Assembly (NCBI GenBank): GCA_910575245.1 | Contig: CAJTEN010000011.1 | Location: 1 to 64,000, forward strand | DNA: 64,000 nucleotides | From: Clostridia bacterium | GTDB taxonomy: Bacteria; Bacillota; Clostridia; Lachnospirales; Lachnospiraceae | Reading direction: 5' to 3' | In this document: piece by piece, positions 25,422-33,877 of the stretch | Numbering within the stretch: position 1 is the first letter of the stretch | How the letters are laid out: every line of letters begins with the position of its first letter | Translations under genes and position numbers: made by a program | The notes under the pieces: model-generated | Seen by the model: only the letters and a program-made list of their open reading frames with translations | Databases searched by the model: none | Told to the model about the DNA's origin: nothing

Positions 25422-28355
25422 TTATACAGTTTCCGGACCGGCCTTACAGCTTTCCTCCGGACCCAGATAGGAATCCGGAATCACCAGCGTTTCCTTATGG
25501 ATCAGAAGCCTCTCCAATACCACTCCCGGCTCCAGGGCTCCCACGGTCAGTTCCTGCACGCCCTTTTCAAAGGGCAGTACGATACTGCATCGGCGCTCCT
25601 GGTCAAGCACGCCCCTGGACCATCTGGCATCGCCGCTGTCTCCGGCGTCAAAATCCGCGGATAAGAGTTCCACTTTCAAATCCTGCACCATTATATTTAC
25701 GCTGCCATGATCGACAACGGAATTAAAAGGAGCCGTAATGAGTTCCACCTGATACTCTCCCGCCTCTTCCAGATAGAAACGGTAGGTCACCTCCGGCCTG
25801 TCCTCTTTCTCTCCAAAGAAAGCCGTAGAAGGAAAAACCTTGAGTCCCGCAGCATATTTTCCATATCCGGGTAAGACAACATATTTCCCCCGTTCCACAT
25901 CCTTTTTCCTGCAAAAGTGCCCCGCGCCTATGACGGTCACACCATTCCGGGCGAGGAAAGTATGCTCCGGCAGCCCTTTCGTTTCTACCGCCTGCGCAAG
26001 AATATCCACGGCCGCCCCGGTATCGCCATCCGATATTATAAGCCGCACATGTTGAGGGCCGGCCGGCAATCTCTCCCGTATGCAGTACAGGGACACTTCC
26101 TGCAATTGCTCTACCCTGCCCTGCATGGGTGTCACCACAAGCCATTCCGGTATTTCCCCGCCGCAGGCTTCCTCTGCCGTGATACAAAAATCCAAACTGC
26201 CGCATCCGGTGTTTGCAATTTCCAATATCACCTCTCTGCAGCCGGCAGATTGAAAATCCGGCACTGCAAGCGTCATCAGGGAGCCGTAATTTTTTACGGC
26301 CGTCTTCTCTTCGTCTTTTCTGGAAACACTCATTCTGGGTTTATGCGCCGGTTCCACTTTCGCTACTACAGGGTAGCGGTAATCATCCTCATTCCACTTG
26401 GTAAAACCAATATGCTCGGCCAGCTGCATACCGTCCCATTTACTGCCCAGGAAGCCTGCCCATTCCTTCGCAAGCTCTCTGTCCCTGCGTATGCAGTCTG
26501 CGGTCCTGTCGCCATATACGTTAGCCACGGTCCTGCCCTGTCCGGCATAATGGTGGTTTTTGCCTGCGTACAAATGCATTTTCAGCAGATTCATAGCTGC
26601 CATGGCCGGATAATGGACCATGCTGTAATAGGCCTTTGATGCCCCGCTCCCGGCTGTCTCAGAAGCCTTTAAGGCCTGAAGTACCTCACAGGACAATTCC
26701 TCCACCTGTCCGGCCGCCCGGAGCATCCGGTCCGTCTCTCCATAGTGGCAGGGGTGATAGATTCCCGGATGAAGGGCTTCCGGACGGCGCAGTGCATTCA
26801 TGGCGATATAGTCTGTAAAAACCTTACCGATCTTCTCCCGTAATCCGGGTACTGCCACGGGAAAGTTCTGTCTCACCCACTGTTCGGTATACTCCTCATA
26901 GCTGTGCAGATTACCGTATCCCCATCTGTCATAGTCGTAGGCCAAAGCCATAAAATATGTCAAAGGTACTTCGTGGAACTTCAGGTCCCCTGCATTGACG
27001 ATCCATACTTCCTGTATGCCGTATTCATAAGCCTGGCACATCTGCTCCCAGACTTTGGACAGAGGCGTGGAATCTATCCATTCATAGGAAACGGGCTCAC
27101 CGTGATAGTCAAGATGATAGTACATCCCAAAGCCGCCCTTATGCCCGCGCATCTCATCCGTCGGCAGCGCACAGGTCTGTCCGAAATTATCCTCACAGAG
27201 CATAAGAATCACATCCGAAAGCTCCTCCCAGTCTTTTAACCCTTCCGTCTGCCCGTCACCGTATAAGAATGCAGCCACTTCTTTATAGACGGCAAACAAA
27301 AGCGGAGTCTCTTTATCATTCCGGTCTACATGCTGCCTGATCAGCTCCTTCTGTTTCGTAATGATCCGCTTCAGCAGATTCACGTTCTCCTCCACCGTCG
27401 CCTCAGCTCCAAGGATACGGGAATCATATTCTCCGCGCATGCCGATCGTTATGATATTCTCATATCTTCCGCTGCGTTTCAGCCCGTCTTCCCAGTAGTT
27501 TATAAGCCCCTGTTCATTGATATCAAAATTCCAGTCACTCCCGTAACGGCTGTCAGGACCGTTTACCTTCCTCCATTCCTCACTGGCACGCAGACATGGT
27601 TCATGATGGGAATACCCCATCACAACTCCGTACAGATCCGCCAGCTCCTCATTGGCGCTTCCCGGGCCGTCCAGAGGAAATGACGCGCTCCACATGGCAG
27701 GCCACAGATAGTTGCCTTTCATGCGCAGCAGGAATTCGAATATTTTATCATAGGCTTCGGCATTAAAGCCCCCGAACTGCTTATTCACCCAGGTTCCAAA
27801 GCATGGCCATTCATCATTGATAAAAAATCCCCTGTATCTGACACTTGGTTCCCTGGAAATGGTCTCAATATCCTTTCCAATGTGAACCACATCCCTCTGC
27901 ACCGGATCCACATCTCCCCAGTAACACAGGGGTGAAACTCCAATGTACTCCGACAGGGAGAACAGTCCGTAGATCGTTCCGCGTTTGTCGCTGCCGCAGA
28001 TCAGAAGAAGCTCTTTTGCCCCATAAAATTCGCGGTCCGGGATCAGATTCCGGATCAGATAAACCTCCCGCTTAAGGCTGCGTTCCTTTCCGTCTTCTGT
28101 TACTCCGTACAGCCCCTCCGCATCTGCCGATCCCATATGGATCAATTCGTCCAACAAGGGACTTATCCCCAAGGTGGCCGCCAGAATTATCCTCTCACAA
28201 TGCCTGTCAGCAAGTTCCCTTTCGGTAATCACCTCCGGACGCTCCCCGATCACCTTGCGAATGTCTTCCGCCACCTTGCAGGCGATTTTCCTGACGCCAG
28301 GATATCCGCTGTTTTCAACTACAATAACCGGCATACTGCCCTTTTTCCACTCCAT
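25422..28355 (-). CDS. Glycoside hydrolase family 115 (alpha-glucuronidase)
   Basis: 977 residues, the usual length for GH115. The N-terminal alpha/beta domain (to ~170) contains LLLICGSDKRGTIYGLF and LSEYIGVSPLCYWGDV. The barrel follows with FFINDEWPCFGTWV, LRMKGNYLWPAMWSASFP, GVVMGYSHHEPCLRA and TIGMRGEYDS, all hallmarks of the family. A C-terminal helical bundle and beta domains end it. GH115 enzymes release (4-O-methyl-)glucuronic acid from internal or terminal positions of xylan or arabinogalactan. No signal peptide. It links the cluster to glucuronate-decorated plant glycans. The start ATG is preceded by GAGGAGACTAT. Confidence 0.93.
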   Translation of the reverse strand: MEWKKGSMPVIVVENSGYPGVRKIACKVAEDIRKVIGERPEVITERELADRHCERIILAATLGISPLLDELIHMGSADAEGLYGVTEDGKERSLKREVYLIRNLIPDREFYGAKELLLICGSDKRGTIYGLFSLSEYIGVSPLCYWGDVDPVQRDVVHIGKDIETISREPSVRYRGFFINDEWPCFGTWVNKQFGGFNAEAYDKIFEFLLRMKGNYLWPAMWSASFPLDGPGSANEELADLYGVVMGYSHHEPCLRASEEWRKVNGPDSRYGSDWNFDINEQGLINYWEDGLKRSGRYENIITIGMRGEYDSRILGAEATVEENVNLLKRIITKQKELIRQHVDRNDKETPLLFAVYKEVAAFLYGDGQTEGLKDWEELSDVILMLCEDNFGQTCALPTDEMRGHKGGFGMYYHLDYHGEPVSYEWIDSTPLSKVWEQMCQAYEYGIQEVWIVNAGDLKFHEVPLTYFMALAYDYDRWGYGNLHSYEEYTEQWVRQNFPVAVPGLREKIGKVFTDYIAMNALRRPEALHPGIYHPCHYGETDRMLRAAGQVEELSCEVLQALKASETAGSGASKAYYSMVHYPAMAAMNLLKMHLYAGKNHHYAGQGRTVANVYGDRTADCIRRDRELAKEWAGFLGSKWDGMQLAEHIGFTKWNEDDYRYPVVAKVEPAHKPRMSVSRKDEEKTAVKNYGSLMTLAVPDFQSAGCREVILEIANTGCGSLDFCITAEEACGGEIPEWLVVTPMQGRVEQLQEVSLYCIRERLPAGPQHVRLIISDGDTGAAVDILAQAVETKGLPEHTFLARNGVTVIGAGHFCRKKDVERGKYVVLPGYGKYAAGLKVFPSTAFFGEKEDRPEVTYRFYLEEAGEYQVELITAPFNSVVDHGSVNIMVQDLKVELLSADFDAGDSGDARWSRGVLDQERRCSIVLPFEKGVQELTVGALEPGVVLERLLIHKETLVIPDSYLGPEESCKAGPETV

Positions 28356-28460
28356 ATAGTCTCCTCACTTGCAGGCTTTGCCTGCATATTCCATTTATGT
28401 ACCTGCCTCCACATGATATGTTTTTCGCTCCCTGCACCTGAAACAGATCACGTCATTACA

Positions 28461-28513
28461 ATATTCAGCCATAATCCCTCTCCTTTCCACTCAGATTATA
28501 GCACGTTTTTATC
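28461..28513 (-). mobile_element. Solo left end of an IS200-type element
   Basis: This 53-base stretch (from ATATTCAGCCATAATCC to GATTATAGCACGTTTTTATC) closely matches 61832-61884, the first codons and leader of tnpA at 61461. The first codons (M A E) and ribosome site remain but the rest of the gene is missing. It is a fossil end or a reduced derivative. The rest of 28356-28630 holds no gene. Confidence 0.7.
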
Positions 28514-28630
28514 GCCTCGCGGACATCTGGCGGTGATATGCGTGGAAAATGTGTGCTGTAATATCCTGTCACATCTGTATAATCCGGCGTAAGGTCCGCG
28601 CAGATGGTTTCGCTGTGGACCCGTTCGCAC

Positions 28631-31144
28631 TTACATTACATCCGCATAGAATCTTCTTTCCCTTCCTGCTATAAACATATCATCCACTATCTCTATTTCT
28701 CCTGTACACCGGATATCCGCCGATGACGCACCGATCATCACCTGCACCATCCCGGCCTCAACCTTCCACTTCAGATCCTTATCCAGGAAAGCCATCTGTC
28801 TGGGATCTGTGACGAAAGTCACTCTCTTTGATTCACCGGGTTCCAGCCAAACCCTGGCAAATCCCGCAAGCTCCATAACAGGGCGTGTCATGCTTGCATA
28901 CACATCCTTCAGATACAGCTGCACGATCTCTGTTCCTGCCATCCCACCATTGTTCTTCACGGTCACTGACACCCGGAACTCCTCATCAGGGCGTACTTCC
29001 TCGCTGTCACAACTAAAATCACTGTATGCAAACGAAGTGTAGGACAATCCGTGCCCGAAAAAGTATCTGGGTGTATGCGGCATATCCACATAGTTGGCAA
29101 ATCCTATGCTCTCGCCCTGGTGCCATGCGGAGCCGTTCGGATGATTATAGTAAACAGGAATCTGCCCTGCGTGGTAAGCAGTCGAAACCGGCAGTTTCCC
29201 ACTCGGATTGTATGCGCCCGTAAGCACATCCGCCAGAGCCTCCGCCCCCTTCTCCGAAGGATTCCATGCCTCGACCAGCGCGTTCAGACATTCGTCCGCC
29301 GCATCGCTGGAGACAGGCCGTCCGTTAAAATGGACACCGACCAGGGGCTTGTTCAACAACGCCGCTTTCCGTATAAACGTCTCCTGGCATTCCGGAAGAT
29401 TGATATCCGTTCCGTCCACGCCTTCTCCCATAGTAGCCACCGAACAGGAGCCGTGCTTTCCGCCAAGCGTCACGATACACAGATCCGCCTGTTCAATCAG
29501 CTTAAGGGCTTCTTCGTGATGACTCGTATCATTTCCGGCCACCGGATAACCATAGGCATAAGCAATCTCCACATCCGGCATCCGTTCTTTCAGTTCCCCC
29601 AGCAGATTCTTACAGTCTGGTTTGATCTGCCTAAGGACTGCATCAAATTCTTCCGTCTCATCTGACTGAATCGGCGTTCCGGGAATATAAGGCACTTCTT
29701 TCTTCTGGTTGGAAGCCGCATCACCGATTCCCGCAATGGAATTGGCCACCGCATGAACTGCCTCCACCATGCTCAGATGCGTATATCCTCCGAAAAAGCT
29801 CCTTGCATTTGCCGCGTGGCATCCCACAACCGCTATCTTCTTAATATCTTTCTTGACAGGAAGTGTCCCGTCATTCTTGAGCAGGATCAGAGATTCTCTT
29901 GCAGACTGCAGGGTGACTGCTTCATCTTCTTCCTTATAAAATACCTGCTCGAATTCCCCTTCTTCCAGTGCGAAGGGATGCTCAAACAGTCCCATCCGGA
30001 ATTTAGCCTCGAGAACTCTCTTTACGGCTTTGTCGAGAATAGCCATATCCACTTTTCCCGTCCGGAACCATTCCGCCAGTTCCTCATTGAATGCGGCGCA
30101 GTTCGGCAGTTCCACATCCATCCCTGCTTCCATGGCATGAAGCCCGGCCTCCGCCACACTCTCGTACATCTTCTGTACTTTATGGATATTTTCAACTGCG
30201 CTGTAATCAGATACCGCCAGCCCGTCAAATCCCATCTCTTCCCGAAGGATCTCTGTCAACAGCATACGGGATGCAGAAGCCGGTTCCCCGTCAAAGGTAC
30301 AATAGCAGGGCATTACACCTCTCAAATTCGCCCCACTGATGGCTGCCTGGAAAGGCTTTCCGTAGATTTCCTCCATCAGCCTCCGCGGCGTGCGGCTGTC
30401 GGCGCCGTGAATGCCTCCCTCGGAATTGTGGAATCCCATGTAATGCTTCGCCACCGCCTCGGAACATCTTGTGCTCGCAGCTTTCGGATCATCGGCATCT
30501 CCTGCTCTGCAGTCCTTGCATTTTGCGGCTTCCTTTTCTATCTCTGATGCAGACGCTCCCTGGCAAACTCCTTCTTCTGTCCAGACCAGTCTTCCATCTT
30601 CCTGGATTCCTCTGGTATATGCTGTCCCCATGGCTGCTGCCAGAACCGGATCTTCCCCATAAGTCTCACCCTGCCGTCCCATCCTGGAATCTCTGGAAAT
30701 GTCCAGTACCGGCGCCAGTGTGTGGGTAAATCCTGCAGCATTCTCCTGTCTCGCCACAATCTGTCCTATCTTCTGTTCCAGTTCCGTATCCCAGGAGGAA
30801 GCACGGCCGATTCCTGAGGGAAAGCTGGTGGCATCCTGGATAAACGCACCGCACAATCCTTCCATATGGAAAATCGCTGGTATGTGATGCGGGCTGTTCT
30901 CCATTACCGTCATCTGTATTTTTCTCTGAAATTCAGCTGCCTCCTTTGCAGTCTTCAGCATACGGACTTCCAATGTGGAAATCTCGCCTATGCCGTACTT
31001 ACAGTATTCAGAGATGTTATCCTCCTTTCCGCCAGGAAGCAGTACACAGTTGACCTGTGCCATCCTTTCCTCAAGGCTCATTTTATTCAGCAAGTCAGAT
31101 GCCCGCTCCTCTGCTGACAGATTTGTGTTTAAATACTTTTCCAT
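28631..31144 (-). CDS. Glycoside hydrolase family 3
   Basis: 837 residues from ATG 31144, chosen for AAAGGAG six bases upstream. GH3 barrel with LAPVLDISRDSRMGR, KHYMGFHNSEGG and nucleophile Asp in GLAVSDYSAVENI; the second domain has SLILLKNDGTLPV and a GKHGS.SVATMGEGVDG loop; a fibronectin-III-like domain ends it (FRVSVTVKNNGGMAGTEIVQ). An insertion around residues 205-235 (CQGASASEIEKEAAKCKDCR) is unusual for the family. Expected to act as beta-glucosidase, beta-xylosidase or similar exo-enzyme. Cytoplasmic. Same strand as GH115, with a ~275-base gap holding a fossil IS200 end. Confidence 0.92.
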   Translation of the reverse strand: MEKYLNTNLSAEERASDLLNKMSLEERMAQVNCVLLPGGKEDNISEYCKYGIGEISTLEVRMLKTAKEAAEFQRKIQMTVMENSPHHIPAIFHMEGLCGAFIQDATSFPSGIGRASSWDTELEQKIGQIVARQENAAGFTHTLAPVLDISRDSRMGRQGETYGEDPVLAAAMGTAYTRGIQEDGRLVWTEEGVCQGASASEIEKEAAKCKDCRAGDADDPKAASTRCSEAVAKHYMGFHNSEGGIHGADSRTPRRLMEEIYGKPFQAAISGANLRGVMPCYCTFDGEPASASRMLLTEILREEMGFDGLAVSDYSAVENIHKVQKMYESVAEAGLHAMEAGMDVELPNCAAFNEELAEWFRTGKVDMAILDKAVKRVLEAKFRMGLFEHPFALEEGEFEQVFYKEEDEAVTLQSARESLILLKNDGTLPVKKDIKKIAVVGCHAANARSFFGGYTHLSMVEAVHAVANSIAGIGDAASNQKKEVPYIPGTPIQSDETEEFDAVLRQIKPDCKNLLGELKERMPDVEIAYAYGYPVAGNDTSHHEEALKLIEQADLCIVTLGGKHGSCSVATMGEGVDGTDINLPECQETFIRKAALLNKPLVGVHFNGRPVSSDAADECLNALVEAWNPSEKGAEALADVLTGAYNPSGKLPVSTAYHAGQIPVYYNHPNGSAWHQGESIGFANYVDMPHTPRYFFGHGLSYTSFAYSDFSCDSEEVRPDEEFRVSVTVKNNGGMAGTEIVQLYLKDVYASMTRPVMELAGFARVWLEPGESKRVTFVTDPRQMAFLDKDLKWKVEAGMVQVMIGASSADIRCTGEIEIVDDMFIAGRERRFYADVM

Positions 31145-31212
31145 TGTAATCTCCTTTCTCGTATAAAACCCGTCCTTAATGATGAGAAACATGCCTTCCG
31201 CGTAAATAGAAA

Positions 31213-31258
31213 TGCCGGGAAGAGCAGAATTTCCAAATTAATCCCGCACTCCCCGGCA
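31213..31258. repeat. Inverted repeat upstream of GH3
   Basis: TGCCGGG (31213-31219) and CCCGGCA (31252-31258) are perfect 7-bp inverted repeats, extended imperfectly inward, 70-115 bases upstream of the GH3 start. A candidate operator or attenuator. The remaining sequence up to 31475 is AT-rich and holds no gene. Confidence 0.4.
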
Positions 31259-31475
31259 AAACAGCATTCTTTGATGCCTGCTTTTTTACTGTCTGCGACA
31301 CCGGTATAGATTTGCTTAATCCACAGCTTTATCTATGTCCTGTATTTTATCATCAGCTTTCCATACTGTATATACATAGATTGGCGAATAGATACATAAA
31401 TTCGCTATCTCTTTTAGACGCCATATGTCTGTACGTCTGAAAGTACCTCCACGTATTATATCTCAAAAAATTGTT

Positions 31476-32360
31476 TTATAATTTGGCCATATACTGAGGC
31501 CAGTCACCCGCCGGGATATTCAATGCCGACATCGCCTGCTCCGCCGTCCATTTCATGGACTGCATCAGGTTCTCTATCGCCTCAAGCAATGTCTGCTGCT
31601 TTGCCTCCGCTTTTGCTTCTGCTCTCGCCTTTACCCGCTCTTCTTCTATTTCTTCTTTCATCAAATTCTTCAATGCATCACACATGTGGCCGTCCCTCCT
31701 TATCATCTCATATAGCGCCTGATTTGCAGAAACGCTGACCTGCAACACCGCATCAATATTATTCCGGTCTCCCGGCTCCGTTAAGCACAGCGCCGCCTCG
31801 ATAAATGCCCTGGCATCTTCTTCCTGCACATTCTTCGAAAGAATCCTCAAGGTTCTGTGCAATTCTCTGTCAAGCTGGCTTGTCACTACAATCTGTGTCT
31901 CAAATAATACCTGCTTTCCATAAATATAATAAATCCCCGGATAGCGCTTTTCAATCTCGAATCCTGCTTTTGTCATCGTATCAAACAGTTCCCTCGGACA
32001 AACTTCTCTAAATATAGATATCGTCAGTTCTTCTGCGGGGATTTCATTTACTGACGCCCCAAGCCCTTTATATAAGCAGGCATATCCGACAGTTTTAAAG
32101 TAGTCGTCTATAGTCAGCCCATCTTCCGGACTTTTATACTCAACGACGTTATATTTTTTAAAAATATGCCCAAGTTCATTTTGAATGCGGACATTCGCCG
32201 GCTTCTTGATCACCAGCAGATCCATCCGGATTGGTTCTTTGCTCAGAGTATATTCCTGGTGAAACTCAAGATCACCCTTATTGGACAAAAATTCAATCTC
32301 TGCCGCGCCGTAAAATCCCGGATGCCACTGGATTCTGGTAGTTTCGAGGCTGTCTGCCAC
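31476..32360 (-). CDS. Rpn/YhgA-like PD-(D/E)XK nuclease family protein
   Basis: 294 residues from a GTG start with GGAGG 8 bases upstream. The N-terminal ~110 residues match the Rpn-like nuclease core: IRMDLLVIKK, then NVVEYKSPEDGLTIDDYFK. The C-terminal part is helical and contains an Ala/Lys/Glu repeat (VKARAEAKAEAKQQ), then a short ~30-residue domain common at the end of such proteins. Related E. coli Rpn proteins are recombination-promoting nucleases; here the family is widespread and multicopy, and its role is unknown. Unrelated to the sugar genes around it. Confidence 0.75.
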   Translation of the reverse strand: MADSLETTRIQWHPGFYGAAEIEFLSNKGDLEFHQEYTLSKEPIRMDLLVIKKPANVRIQNELGHIFKKYNVVEYKSPEDGLTIDDYFKTVGYACLYKGLGASVNEIPAEELTISIFREVCPRELFDTMTKAGFEIEKRYPGIYYIYGKQVLFETQIVVTSQLDRELHRTLRILSKNVQEEDARAFIEAALCLTEPGDRNNIDAVLQVSVSANQALYEMIRRDGHMCDALKNLMKEEIEEERVKARAEAKAEAKQQTLLEAIENLMQSMKWTAEQAMSALNIPAGDWPQYMAKL

Positions 32361-32452
32361 AGCTTATACCTCCGTCTTATGTTTGGAAAACAGTTTTTTG
32401 TGATTACATTCTAACATTTTATCCCTTCGTTCGCAAGTAAACTGTCACATCT

Positions 32453-33832
32453 CTAATATAATATCATCTCCATAATCTCAAGTTTCTCCGCCTCCGTCAC
32501 ACGGAGCGTCACTTCATACTCACCTGCCGGCATCTGCAGTGTTCCTGTACTGCCGCCGTTCTTCCTGTCCCCATCCGTCGCTCTGATACTGCCGGCCATA
32601 GTTTTGTTCATCAGAATCTCCACCGCACCGCTGCCGTTACAGATCATCTTCACACCCTGCCACGCTTTCTCACTCCTGACATAGCGGAATGTTATCTCAT
32701 CCCCTTTCGTCAGATGCATCAGTTTCTCCGGATACTGCCCACTGGTCTCCGGCTCTTCGTTAAGTCCGATATAAACCGTTCCCTTAAGGCCGCAGGCCTG
32801 GTATCCCATGATCGCCTCTCCCGGCGCAAACGGCTCTCCCACACCCTGGGATGTCATCTTCACTTCGGCTATCCTGCCGTCCTGCCCTATCGTGATCGGT
32901 TCTATACACAGCCTCCTGTGCTGCTGCATGTTCCGGCTGCAACGGTGATAGAAGACATACCACTGTCCGTTCACACACTCGATCGAACCGTGGTTGTTCC
33001 AGCTCTGAGGATCGCATCCGTCATTGTCTATGATAATCCCCTGATACGTAAACGGCCCCAGCGGCGACTTCGAAGTGGAATATCCCAGCGACGTGGGCTT
33101 TCCGCGCTCCATATCCGCATATACATAATAATAGGTGTCCCCGATCTTCCGCATGGAAGAACCCTCATGGAAAAAGTGCTCTTCCTCTGTCACCAGATCG
33201 TCCACGATAGCATTCCGGTCAAAAGAAACCATATCTTCATGAAGTTTCACCCCATGGGAAAAGAGCTGTCCCCAGTAAAAATATGCCTGCCCGTCATCAT
33301 CCAAAAAGACCGCCGGGTCGATACCGCCGCAGGGCAGTTGCACCGGATTCGTGAACGGTCCCTGTGGCCTGTCGGATACGGCAACGCCCTCGCTGTCATC
33401 CGGCATACAGAAATACAGATAGTATTTCCCGTTCTTCTTTGCACAATCCGGTGCAAACAGGAGCGCCGGTTTCTCTGCATCCTCCGGTTTCTCGAACTTT
33501 TCCTTCATGTCTTCTCCGTCCGCCGCCATATTCTCCAGCATCTTCCGGATAAAAGGCGTCGGATGGCTCCAGTCAATGCCCGGATATTTCGGTGCATCGG
33601 GATCGTAAAACCATGGAACCTGTTTTCCGTTTAGCGCCTCTTCATGAATCGTCCAGTGCTCCAGATCCGGTGTGGACACCACGTAATATTTTTCACTGCA
33701 ATAGACGTCCTCCCGGTCATCATAGCTGCCGTAAATATACAGTCTGCCATCAGGCATCACGTGTCCCTCACTGTCGGGAATATGATATTGCAGCGGCAGA
33801 ACCGGGTTCCGCCTGTTCTTGTATTCTTTCAT
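32453..33832 (-). CDS. Glycoside hydrolase family 43 with C-terminal beta domain
   Basis: 459 residues; start at 33832 (MKEYKNRRNPVLPLQY) chosen from GAGGAG nine bases upstream, an ATG at 33859 is possible. The five-bladed propeller carries MPDGRLYIYGSYD, GIDPAVFLDDDGQAYFYWG with the pKa-modulating Asp, and FFHEGSSMRKIG with the likely acid Glu. The last ~120 residues look like a CBM6-type or similar beta-sandwich. Family enzymes are arabinofuranosidases or beta-xylosidases. It follows the GH78 gene by 45 bases and is surely its operon partner. Cytoplasmic. Confidence 0.92.
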   Translation of the reverse strand: MKEYKNRRNPVLPLQYHIPDSEGHVMPDGRLYIYGSYDDREDVYCSEKYYVVSTPDLEHWTIHEEALNGKQVPWFYDPDAPKYPGIDWSHPTPFIRKMLENMAADGEDMKEKFEKPEDAEKPALLFAPDCAKKNGKYYLYFCMPDDSEGVAVSDRPQGPFTNPVQLPCGGIDPAVFLDDDGQAYFYWGQLFSHGVKLHEDMVSFDRNAIVDDLVTEEEHFFHEGSSMRKIGDTYYYVYADMERGKPTSLGYSTSKSPLGPFTYQGIIIDNDGCDPQSWNNHGSIECVNGQWYVFYHRCSRNMQQHRRLCIEPITIGQDGRIAEVKMTSQGVGEPFAPGEAIMGYQACGLKGTVYIGLNEEPETSGQYPEKLMHLTKGDEITFRYVRSEKAWQGVKMICNGSGAVEILMNKTMAGSIRATDGDRKNGGSTGTLQMPAGEYEVTLRVTEAEKLEIMEMILY

Positions 33833-33877
33833 GACTTCTTTCTCCTCTCTGTTCTGCATCCCTGCTGTTATGAACGC

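Noticed and set aside
28571..28612. Hairpin GGTCC...GGACC as terminator of GH3
   Set aside because: The stem is imperfect, lacks a following T-run and could belong to the degraded IS sequence.
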